Assembly: GCA_002327255.1 (NCBI GenBank)
Contig: DCUM01000002.1
Span: 1-10,992 of the forward strand
Direction: 5' to 3'
Length of the DNA stretch: 10,992 nt
DNA from: a bacterium UBA2214
GTDB lineage: Bacteria > Zhuqueibacterota > Zhuqueibacteria > Residuimicrobiales > Residuimicrobiaceae
Shown here: positions 1 through 6,254 of the stretch, piece after piece
How the letters are laid out: every line of letters starts with the position of its first letter
How positions within the stretch are numbered: position 1 is the first letter of the stretch
Translations under genes and position numbers: made by a program
The notes under the pieces: model-generated
Seen by the model: the letters and a program-made list of their open reading frames with translations, nothing else
Told to the model about the DNA's origin: nothing
The model's database searches: none

Positions 1-799
1 TATTCCCGCGAATGTTGTTGCCCGATGTCGAGTCGCCGGAAACGCTGATCCCGTTCAGATTATTGCCGGAGATGAGATTGCCTTCGATGAAATTGCTTTT
101 GGCGTTGGCATGGATTGAGACGCCGTCCGCGGTATTGGGAATGGCGGCGCTGCCGTCGGCATTGGTGCCGATGCGGTTATTGACGACCGTACAAAAGCCG
201 GTCGCGCTGCCGCTGATGCGGATGCCGCTGGCGCCGTTTCCGGAGACGAGATTGGCTTCAAGATACGCATTTTGCGCGCCATGAATCAGGAGCACGCCAT
301 CGATATTATTCGGTTTGGCAACCATTCCACTCGCATCGGTGCCGATATGGCAGTCGGTGATGGTGACGTCGGACTTGGAAACCCAGATGCCGTAGCCGCA
401 GCTGTGAATGACGACTCCCCGCAAGACCGCGCCTTCATTTAAATAAATTCCGGTGGAACCCGACTGTCCCAGGATCGCGCCGTCGATTTCGATGCCCGGC
501 CGGAAGCCGCCGCCTTCGGCCGCCAGCCGGCCGTCAATGATCTTTCCCGCCGGCACATGGTACGGCGTCTCCGGTTTGATCACCCAGACGCGGTTGACCG
601 GATCATAGCCGGGATCGCTCCTGGGAATATCGAACAGGATGGTGGGGGCCGGATCGTAGAAACCGGCACGAAGCGACCCGTCCCCGGAATCGCCGCTGTT
701 GGTGACGGTATAGACATTCTGGGCATGACTCGCGTCCGCCGCCGGCATCAAGCTCAAAGAGAGCATAAAGACTACCTGAACCAGGGACTGTTTCTTCAC
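1..799 (-). CDS. Secreted right-handed beta-helix protein, 5' part only (runs off left edge)
   Basis: The frame is open for 266 codons from a GTG start to the window edge, so the C-terminus is missing. A strong ribosome binding site (GGGAGGAG, 804-811) precedes the GTG, and the start lies 12 bp after the stop of the propeller gene, so the two are probably co-transcribed. Residues 1-27 look like a signal peptide: KK near the N-terminus, a hydrophobic stretch FMLSLSLMPAA, then a likely cut near ASHAQ. Residues 31-44 (TVTNSGDSGDGSLR) match the N-terminal motif often found before beta-helix domains in large surface proteins of FCB bacteria. From about residue 115 the chain shows parallel beta-helix rungs rich in G, N and I/V, such as NFIEGNLISGNN, GISVSG and GTNADGSAAIPN. 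This is the NosD/pectate-lyase-like fold. Such proteins are exported and often bind or cleave polysaccharides, but no catalytic residues are visible here, so enzyme activity is open. A C-terminal sorting domain may lie beyond the edge. Confidence 0.85.
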   Translation of the reverse strand, partial: MKKQSLVQVVFMLSLSLMPAADASHAQNVYTVTNSGDSGDGSLRAGFYDPAPTILFDIPRSDPGYDPVNRVWVIKPETPYHVPAGKIIDGRLAAEGGGFRPGIEIDGAILGQSGSTGIYLNEGAVLRGVVIHSCGYGIWVSKSDVTITDCHIGTDASGMVAKPNNIDGVLLIHGAQNAYLEANLVSGNGASGIRISGSATGFCTVVNNRIGTNADGSAAIPNTADGVSIHANAKSNFIEGNLISGNNLNGISVSGDSTSGNNIRGN

Positions 800-811
800 C
801 TCACTCCTCCC

Positions 812-2221
812 TTACCGCAACAGGGTACATTTTTTCGTCGCCGTAAAATGCTTCATGGATATCTGATAGATATAAACGCCACTGGGCAAGCGGCTTCCGG
901 CAAATACCACACGGTAGGCGCCGCGCTCTTGCTGTTCGTCGACGGGGGCAGCCACTTCCTCGCCCTGCACGTTAAAGATGCGCAAGGTGACGTGACACGG
1001 TTCTGCGACCTCGTAGGCGATTGTGGTCGCCGCATTGAACGGATTGGGATGATTTTGTTGCAAGGCAAACGCATCCGGTGCAGCGGTTGACGGCCGTGAA
1101 ACAGAACTCCCCGCATTTGCAAAGACCTGGATGGTGGTTTGCGTCATGACAAAGAGCTGGTTTTGGGCTATAATCGGCGAGTAAGAGAATGACGGCGATG
1201 TCACCTGCATCAGAATGGCGCCGTTTTCCAGATCGAAGCCATAGAGGTCATACGGAGTGTTCGTCTCTATGCAATAAACCACGCCATTGGCAATAGCCGG
1301 CGGGTAAGCGCCCGCACCCGCAAACTCGTAGTGCCAGGCCGGCGCTCCATCGCGCGTGTTAAAAACATAGATTCCGCCTTTTTGATTGTTGTTCTTATAA
1401 ACCGTGAAACAGAAATAACCATTTGCCAGAGCCGTACCCATGATTTCAGGCGCTGTGCCATCGGCGCCCGGGATCGCTTGCGCCCATATCCGCGCGCCAT
1501 TTTTCTTGTTGCAGGCGATGACGGTGTCCTGATTGATGATGTAGAGTTGGTTATCGCCGACCGAAAAACGCGAACTGGAACATGCGCTTCCTTCCCATTT
1601 CAATGTGCCCGCCAGCTTGTCGAAAGCCCTGACAACGTTACGGGCAACATAGACGTTCTGATCGTCAACGGCTGGGGTGTATTGTCCGGGAAGATAATAA
1701 CTCCATTTTGTGGCCCCATTCCTGATCTCGATGCAGTAAAGGCTGTCGCGAGCGATGTAGACATATCCGCCGTCGACAACCGGATGACGGTCATACAGGT
1801 CGCCGATCGATTTGAACCATTTCTGAGCCCCTGTAAGCCGGTCCAGGGCATACAAGCCCGGGGCTTTCTGGCTGCCGCACAGAACCAGGGAGCTGGTGAT
1901 GGCCGGCGTCAACCCGGGGCTGCCGCTGGAGCCGGGAATTTCGAAAGACCATATCAACTCCCCGCTGTTGAAATCCCGCACCTCAAGCACATTGGCGGGC
2001 TCATGCATGCTGGCGCAGGCGATTATCACCCCGTCGGTGGAAATTTCTTCCGGCTTCACCGGGATACTTCTCGTCAGCTGCAAAGGCGGTTTGAGCAGGG
2101 TATCATTTTTCGCGTGGGAAGTGTGCTCTCTGTCGGCGCCGTACATGGGCCAAAATGTCTGCGCCGGGACAATCCGGCAAAGCAACAGAATACTCACTGC
2201 GATGGCCAGGAATGTCTTCAT
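812..2221 (-). CDS. Secreted PQQ-like beta-propeller protein with C-terminal Por/T9SS-type sorting domain
   Basis: The product is 469 residues. Residues 1-20 form a clear signal peptide (MKTFLAIAVSILLLCRIVPA, cut near VPAQ). The mature N-terminus WPMYGADREHTSHA is the usual opening of PQQ-like (pyrrolo-quinoline-quinone repeat) propellers. Repeated blades follow to about residue 370, each of the form 'v.dg.vYv....l.afd..tG...W', for example DGGYVYIARDSLYCIE, DQNVYVARNVVRAFDKLAG and NGVVYCIETNTPYDLYGFD. Residues about 383-469 form the tail: LQQNHPNPFN, beta strands, LPSGVYIYQIS and a terminal KKCTLLR. This tail is typical of cargo of the Por/type IX secretion system, which routes proteins through the outer membrane. 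No dehydrogenase calcium or PQQ ligands are evident, so a structural, binding or scaffold role is more likely than PQQ-dependent redox. An in-frame ATG seven codons upstream (2242) is less likely: it has no comparable ribosome binding site and would disturb the signal peptide. The beta-helix gene follows after 12 bp. Confidence 0.88.
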   Translation of the reverse strand: MKTFLAIAVSILLLCRIVPAQTFWPMYGADREHTSHAKNDTLLKPPLQLTRSIPVKPEEISTDGVIIACASMHEPANVLEVRDFNSGELIWSFEIPGSSGSPGLTPAITSSLVLCGSQKAPGLYALDRLTGAQKWFKSIGDLYDRHPVVDGGYVYIARDSLYCIEIRNGATKWSYYLPGQYTPAVDDQNVYVARNVVRAFDKLAGTLKWEGSACSSSRFSVGDNQLYIINQDTVIACNKKNGARIWAQAIPGADGTAPEIMGTALANGYFCFTVYKNNNQKGGIYVFNTRDGAPAWHYEFAGAGAYPPAIANGVVYCIETNTPYDLYGFDLENGAILMQVTSPSFSYSPIIAQNQLFVMTQTTIQVFANAGSSVSRPSTAAPDAFALQQNHPNPFNAATTIAYEVAEPCHVTLRIFNVQGEEVAAPVDEQQERGAYRVVFAGSRLPSGVYIYQISMKHFTATKKCTLLR

Positions 2222-2226
2222 GGTTG

Positions 2227-2233
2227 CCTCCCT
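2227..2233 (-). promoter_or_regulatory. Ribosome binding site that fixes the propeller-gene start
   Basis: On the minus strand AGGGAGG lies 5 nt before the ATG at 2221. It selects this ATG, which opens directly into the signal peptide, over the in-frame ATG at 2242. Confidence 0.8.
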
Positions 2234-2292
2234 GTTGATCAAGCGTGCAGATCCCGGAGATCATTTCGTCTCCAGTGATTATTCCATTCACC

Positions 2293-2308
2293 TTGATTTT
2301 GAAATCAA
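2293..2308. promoter_or_regulatory. 16-bp palindrome upstream of the propeller gene, possible operator
   Basis: The plus strand reads TTGATTT, TG, AAATCAA: two perfect 7-bp arms around a 2-bp centre, 72-87 bp before the propeller-gene ATG. On the minus strand one arm supplies a -35-like TTGATT (2303-2308), and an AATAAT (2278-2283) follows after 19 bp, which is a poor spacing. An AT-rich palindrome in this place could bind a dimeric regulator. The binding protein is unknown and no second copy was found in the window. Confidence 0.4.
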
Positions 2309-2382
2309 TTTCTGAACAGCGACAGGGCCAGCGCGTTAAAGGGCGTTATCGAGCGCACGATTCCGGTGGCAGATGGTTCAAA

Positions 2383-2490
2383 TTAAACAGCAAGATGAAT
2401 ATGAGAGGGCCTTGTGTCGTACGGTTGCGCCTTATGATGATGTGAACCCGACACCATTTTCATTGCGATGCGGAGCATTTGCGTTTTCAT
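2383..2490 (-). CDS. Possible small protein of 35 residues, unknown function
   Basis: The ORF starts at an ATG with a very good ribosome binding site (AGGAG at 2496-2500, 5-nt spacer) and ends in TAA. The product begins MKTQMLRIAMKMVSGS and is then rich in histidine (SHHHKA, SHIHLAV). It has no recognisable domain, no clear signal peptide and no membrane segment. It lies about 105 nt downstream of the predicted start of transcription from the promoter at 2603-2631 and 161 bp before the propeller gene. It could be a real small protein, a leader peptide, or the surviving 5' end of a decayed gene. The ribosome binding site is the main evidence; composition alone would not support it. Confidence 0.35.
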   Translation of the reverse strand: MKTQMLRIAMKMVSGSHHHKAQPYDTRPSHIHLAV

Positions 2491-2593
2491 CGCGTCTCCT
2501 GTCCTTGCATCATGCGGGAGGCAAGGTTTTCACAGCCGCAGGGATTGCGCGCGAAGCTGCAGAGGCGGCAGAAGTGGTCAGAGCGTGGGTACC

Positions 2594-2617
2594 CCTGATG
2601 GTAATATAACCATCAGG
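2594..2617. promoter_or_regulatory. Perfect 9-bp inverted repeat enclosing a -10 box (candidate operator)
   Basis: The arms are CCTGATGGT and ACCATCAGG, perfectly complementary, around a 6-bp centre. On the minus strand that centre is TATATT, the -10 hexamer of the predicted promoter. A dimeric repressor bound here would cover -10 and +1. The repeat is not followed by a T-run on the minus strand. On the plus strand the nearest T-run starts about 20 nt away, so an intrinsic terminator is unlikely. KpnI-like GGGTACCC (2587-2594) abuts it. Confidence 0.55.
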
Positions 2618-2631
2618 CGTCAGCAAGGCAA
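2603..2631 (-). promoter_or_regulatory. Predicted sigma70-like promoter with A/T-rich upstream element
   Basis: On the minus strand the -35 is TTGCCT (2626-2631), the spacer is 17 bp, and the -10 is TATATT (2603-2608). Immediately upstream is a 16-bp A/T-only block (2635-2650), placed where an UP element would lie. Transcription would start near 2596 and run through the 35-codon ORF towards the propeller and beta-helix genes. The hexamers and spacing are seen; activity is inferred. Some FCB bacteria use a different consensus (TTTG / TAnnTTTG), which this does not match. Confidence 0.5.
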
Positions 2632-2817
2632 GCATATTTTTATTTTTTTTCAGCGGCAACCGGCGCACCTCCGCTTGATGCTTCGCCTGCACCTGCAAAA
2701 ACAGAGGCCGGCCGGGAGGTTTTCACTTCAAATGGGCGATATCCTGATTAACCCCTCCAGGAGCCTGGCGCCTTTCGCAGCAAGGGATTTATCAGGCCGG
2801 AGCACCGGGCCCGCGTA

Positions 2818-5661
2818 TTACTCCATTCTGACGCGCTGCCCCGTTCCATCGTAGGTGATGACAGTGTCCGCCTGTTTGCTGAAATCCAGGCCGGAAGGCT
2901 TGCCGGTGCTGATCCAGACGATCTCAAAGGTGCGCGTTGCCGGCATGCCCGGAAATTCCCCGAGGCGCCGGCCGATGCTCAGGGTTTTCTCTTTTTCGTT
3001 ATAGTCAAAGGGAATCCAGGCAAATTTTCCCTTTTCATAATTGTAATTGATGTTTTCATCCTCGTAGAGCGAAAAGGCTCCGTCGCTTCCCGTATAGACG
3101 AAGAGACGGATGGGATCTGCGATTTTTTCATCCGTATACTGAATCTCCGGACCACAGGGGATGATGGCGCCAGCCCGGACGAAGAGCGGAATCTCCGTGT
3201 AAGGTGCGTCGGCGACCAGGTTCTGGCCGCCTGCGTAATGCCGGCCCGTCCCGAGATCATACCAATTGGCGCCTTCGGGCAGGTAGAGCGAACGGGAGCG
3301 CGCCTTGTATTCCGTGACCGGATTGACCAGCAGCGCCGGACCGAACATGAACTGATCGCCGATATCGCGCACGTTTGCATCGCCGCCAAAATCCATGGGT
3401 AAGGCGCGCATGATGGTGTAATCCTGATGCGTGACCATGCCGGCCAGTGAATAGATGTAGGGCATGAGGCGGTAGCGCAGCCTGTCATGGGCGAGCATGG
3501 TCTGATAGGCCGGATGGCTTGCCGGGGCCACATTGAACATCTCGCGGTACGGGTACTGACCGTGCGAACGCAGCAGGGGACAAAATGTGGCGAACTGGAA
3601 CCAGCGGGTATTCAATTCGCGCCACTCCTCCAGATCGGCAGCCGTGGGGTGCTCGAAGCGCGGCTCGACCGCAAAACCGCCGATATCGGTCGTCCAGTAA
3701 GGCAATCCGGAGAGCGCAAAGTTCAATCCCGCAGGAATCTGTGCCTTGAGATCGTACCAGCGCGTCGCGACATCACCGCTCCAGCAGGCGGCGGCATGGC
3801 GCTGTTGACCGGCATACGCCGAACGCGTCAGGATAAAGACGCGCTGATCGGGCCTGGTTTTGCGCTGGTGCTCGTAAACGCCTTTGGTGATCATCAGAGA
3901 ATAGGCATTCTCATAGCGGGCCGCTGTTCCGAGGGCATTGGGATGGACGCGCAGCAGCGTCTCTTCGTCGGAGACGTTGGATTGCAAATCCGGTTCGGTT
4001 GAGTCCAGCCACCAGGCATCAAATCCCATGCTGAACAACTTTTCATTGATTTGCTGCCAATAGAGTTCCCGGGCGGCCTCGTTGAAGGGATCGAAAAAGG
4101 TCGAGACGTAACCGGGGCCGACCCAGTCTTTGACGCCCTTTTCGATGTTGTGCATGTAGAGCCAACCCCTTTCCTCGAAGGCTTTGTAATGCGCCGTACC
4201 GAGATAAAATTTGGGCCAGACCGAGATCATGATGCGGCAGTTCAATTCATCGTGGAGTTGTTGCACCATGCCCCGCGGATCCGGAAAACGGTCGGCATCG
4301 AATTCATGACTGCCCCATTGGTCTTCCGGCCAGTAAAACCAGTCCTGGACGATGTTGTCCAGCGGAATTTGCCGTTTGCGAAATTCCCTGACCACATCCA
4401 CCAGTTCCTGCTGTGATTTGTAGCGCTCGCGGCACTGCCACATGCCAAAGGCCCATTTGGGCATCATCGGGGCCTTGCCGGTGATGGTGCGATACCCTTT
4501 GATGACCGAATCCAGATTCGCACCCTGGATAAAGTAGTAATCGATCTGATCGCCGACGCTGGAATAGAGCGAAAGGCTACGGTTCAGCGCTTCATCCACG
4601 GGACTCCAGACTTTCAAGCCGATATTGCCGCCCATGGGGATCCATTCGATCTTGATGGAATAACTTTTACCCGCTTCCATAGGCAGCTGTGGCAGCGTGG
4701 TCCAGGGCAGCCAATTCTGCCGCCAGGAGTCGACCACGAGCTGGTCATCCAGCCACATCCTGGTGTAACTGGAGGCATAGAGACGGAAGGTATGCACGCC
4801 GCTTTGCATGGATTCGATCCGGCCGCTCCAGCGGATGCTGCCGCGGTTGAGATCAAAGCCGTCGGGATAGATTCCGGGCTGATCGATGAAATCGTGTTCG
4901 ATGTTCATTTCATCCTGCACGGTGAGCGGGTTTGCAAAGTGCCTGTCCGTGAAATATTCGACGGTCAGGCCTTTTTTATCGCCGCGCCGGTTGTACAAAA
5001 CCAGCGACGACAGCGGTTCCGGGTCGCGGTGATCACCGAATCTGGTACGCGAGTAATTGTCCCAGAGAAGACCGTACTTTTTGCTCGAGACCAGAAACGG
5101 CGTCACATCGACGATATTGTGCTGCATCAGATCGACCGCGTGGCCCTTGTAATTCATGATGGCGTTCTGGTGACAACCCAGTCCGTAAAAGGCTTCATCC
5201 TCCGCAGAGTCGAACAGCTGCTGAACATGGAAGGTGTTTTCGCCCGACACGCTGGCAGGCGTCAGGATTTTGCCACCCTGTGCTTTTTCCTGCAGCAGCA
5301 TTTGTCCGCCGGCATCCAGAAAAGTGATGGCGCCGCTCTTTTTGCGGATCTGCACCGTGAGTGCAGTGGTCGATATCTCCACGCCCTCCTGGTTTTCCGT
5401 GACGGACCACTCCACCCGGGGCCAGGTCTTGCGCTCCACCATCAGGCTCGGACGCTGAGAAAAGGATTGGTTAGCGGTTGCCGTGACATGAATGATGTTT
5501 TTTGCGAGGACCTGCACACCCAGTCGTTGCGGATCGGAGGCCTTCTGTCTTTCAAGTCTCAGGATGATGCCATCACTCTGCTTTTGATATTCGGCAGAAC
5601 AACCGATGCCAAGGAGCCAGATGGCGATGACACAGAGCAACTGCCGGCGTGATCTATGCAT
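2818..5661 (-). CDS. GH31 family glycosidase with inserted PA14 domain, alpha-xylosidase-like, probable lipoprotein
   Basis: The 947-residue product begins with a lipoprotein-like signal (basic MHRSRRQ, then a hydrophobic stretch ending LLGIGC-SAE). C21 is the likely lipidated residue, although the lipobox is not ideal. Residues about 30-230 form the GH31 N-terminal beta-sandwich (FYGLGCHQN at 158-166). Residues about 231-355 are a PA14 domain (GLTVEYFTDR, GSIRWSGRI, GVHTFRLYASSYTRMWLDD). The catalytic barrel follows with IVQDWFYWPEDQWG (437-450), the nucleophile motif WWLDSTEPD (Asp553) and the acid/base motif CWSGD (Asp630). A GH31 C-terminal beta domain ends near 850-918. Insertion of PA14 into the N-terminal domain is known from xyloglucan alpha-xylosidases such as Cellvibrio CjXyl31A, and the active-site context fits that group. 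Alpha-glucosidase activity cannot be excluded. The ATG has AGAAAGG 7 nt upstream. The divergent LacI gene and nearby GH2 remnant support a role in hemicellulose-oligosaccharide use. I saw no clear promoter directly upstream. Confidence 0.92.
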   Translation of the reverse strand: MHRSRRQLLCVIAIWLLGIGCSAEYQKQSDGIILRLERQKASDPQRLGVQVLAKNIIHVTATANQSFSQRPSLMVERKTWPRVEWSVTENQEGVEISTTALTVQIRKKSGAITFLDAGGQMLLQEKAQGGKILTPASVSGENTFHVQQLFDSAEDEAFYGLGCHQNAIMNYKGHAVDLMQHNIVDVTPFLVSSKKYGLLWDNYSRTRFGDHRDPEPLSSLVLYNRRGDKKGLTVEYFTDRHFANPLTVQDEMNIEHDFIDQPGIYPDGFDLNRGSIRWSGRIESMQSGVHTFRLYASSYTRMWLDDQLVVDSWRQNWLPWTTLPQLPMEAGKSYSIKIEWIPMGGNIGLKVWSPVDEALNRSLSLYSSVGDQIDYYFIQGANLDSVIKGYRTITGKAPMMPKWAFGMWQCRERYKSQQELVDVVREFRKRQIPLDNIVQDWFYWPEDQWGSHEFDADRFPDPRGMVQQLHDELNCRIMISVWPKFYLGTAHYKAFEERGWLYMHNIEKGVKDWVGPGYVSTFFDPFNEAARELYWQQINEKLFSMGFDAWWLDSTEPDLQSNVSDEETLLRVHPNALGTAARYENAYSLMITKGVYEHQRKTRPDQRVFILTRSAYAGQQRHAAACWSGDVATRWYDLKAQIPAGLNFALSGLPYWTTDIGGFAVEPRFEHPTAADLEEWRELNTRWFQFATFCPLLRSHGQYPYREMFNVAPASHPAYQTMLAHDRLRYRLMPYIYSLAGMVTHQDYTIMRALPMDFGGDANVRDIGDQFMFGPALLVNPVTEYKARSRSLYLPEGANWYDLGTGRHYAGGQNLVADAPYTEIPLFVRAGAIIPCGPEIQYTDEKIADPIRLFVYTGSDGAFSLYEDENINYNYEKGKFAWIPFDYNEKEKTLSIGRRLGEFPGMPATRTFEIVWISTGKPSGLDFSKQADTVITYDGTGQRVRME

Positions 5662-5714
5662 GATGATACCTTTCTGTTTTCAATTGTCTCACTGCCGCGC
5701 AGCTGAGGCCGGAT

Positions 5715-5736
5715 CCAGCGTAAACAGGCGCGCTGG
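5715..5736. repeat. Short inverted repeat upstream of GH31
   Basis: CCAGCG and CGCTGG form 6-bp perfect arms around a 10-bp centre, 54-75 bp before the GH31 start. It may be an operator half-pair or a leader hairpin. In GC-rich DNA this short match may also be chance. Confidence 0.2.
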
Positions 5737-5750
5737 CGCGATGCGTCAGG

Positions 5751-6026
5751 CTACGAGGGGCGTGCCGGGCAAAACACGCCGAGGCGGATGGCCGAAATCA
5801 GATCCCGCCGGCGACCCTGGGCAAGGCCGGGGAAATGCGCGGGCAATTCACCCCAGAGCGCATGATGATAATTAAATCCGATCCCATCGAGGGCGCCGGA
5901 ACGGATCACCGGGTTTTCGGGATAGATATGATTGCAGGCCGAGGTGACCAGCCGGGTATCGTCGAGATTCCTGATCAGGGCAGATTTTGGGCGCTGGTCA
6001 GCTTTATCAACTCGATTCACAAGCAT
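5751..6026 (-). pseudogene. Remnant of a GH2 beta-galactosidase-type glycosidase
   Basis: A frame of about 91 codons has no convincing start or ribosome binding site. Its central part (about 5826-5981) reads ALIRNLDDTRLVTSACNH, then YPENPVIRSGALDGIGFNYH, then ALWGELPAHFPG. This matches the C-terminal part of the GH2 catalytic barrel, where 'LDpTRpVTsACN...ALDviGyNYH......FPg' precedes the nucleophile-bearing 'SE' segment. Neither the N-terminal sugar-binding and immunoglobulin-like domains nor the nucleophile segment is present. After FPG the sequence loses similarity and ends at TAG. About 50 residues of a protein that is usually 600-1000 long therefore survive. It lies in the same orientation as GH31, just upstream, so an intact GH2 gene may once have led that operon. 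Recognition is by memory of the motif; a profile search is needed to settle it. Confidence 0.6.
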
Positions 6027-6122
6027 TGCCCCGGCGGGGTGCGAAGCAGAAAAGTTTACCCGGTGTCATTTCGATTCATCAAAAAGTGCAGGGACTGAAA
6101 AATGGACAAGATCAGATAATGA

Positions 6123-6151
6123 TTGACTTTTGAAATATTGTTGGTTAGATT
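6123..6151 (+). promoter_or_regulatory. Predicted promoter of the LacI-family gene
   Basis: TTGACT (6123-6128) is followed after 17 bp by TAGATT (6146-6151), in a strongly AT-rich stretch between the GC-rich GH2 remnant and the regulator gene. Transcription would start near 6158, leaving a leader of about 95 nt. A weaker alternative is TTGAAG (6170-6175) with TATTAA (6193-6198). Confidence 0.4.
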
Positions 6152-6187
6152 GAATTTAATTGAACATATTTGAAGTTAATTGAAACT
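6148..6187. repeat. Four tandem 10-bp TTGAA units on one helical face
   Basis: TTGAA begins at 6150, 6160, 6170 and 6180, and once more two turns earlier at 6130. The consecutive units share a loose consensus AATTGAANNT. Exact 10-bp spacing places every copy on nearly the same face of the helix. The array overlaps the likely start of lacI transcription. An inverted repeat GTTAA (6175-6179) / TTAAC (6187-6191) overlaps its last unit. It may be a cooperative regulator site or intrinsically curved DNA. Confidence 0.5.
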
Positions 6188-6254
6188 TAACATATTAATT
6201 TACATAGTCAAGACTTATTATTCATTGTGAAGATTTTTTTATCGAGAGGATCGC

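Larger units (their letters stand above)
2222..2817. other. About 600-bp largely non-coding gap between the propeller and GH31 genes
   Basis: Both flanking genes read leftward, so this stretch is downstream of GH31 and upstream of the propeller gene. It contains, from right to left: an unremarkable GC-rich part (2651-2817) with only weak imperfect stems and no U-run terminator; a 16-bp A/T-only block; a predicted promoter overlapped by a 9-bp inverted repeat; a 35-codon ORF; and a 16-bp palindrome. I found no convincing larger gene in any frame. Confidence 0.6.

Noticed and set aside
2222..2242. Upstream ATG at 2242 for the propeller gene
   Set aside because: It adds MINREAT before the signal peptide, while the strong AGGGAGG site serves the ATG at 2221.
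2594..2650. Intrinsic terminator on the plus strand (stem-loop then T-run)
   Set aside because: About 20 nt separate the stem from the T-run and no plus-strand gene lies upstream. The promoter/operator reading explains both parts better.
2510..2698. 62-codon minus-strand frame
   Set aside because: It has a TTG start without a ribosome binding site, low-complexity Ala/Thr composition, and lies across the predicted promoter and operator.
2757..2817. Terminator hairpin for GH31
   Set aside because: CCAGGAGCCTGG and the bulged GGCC/GGCC stem are short and lack a U-run on the minus strand.
6100..6254. Classical LacI-type operator with central CG
   Set aside because: No such palindrome was found; only the AT-rich GTTAA/TTAAC pair and the TTGAA array are present.
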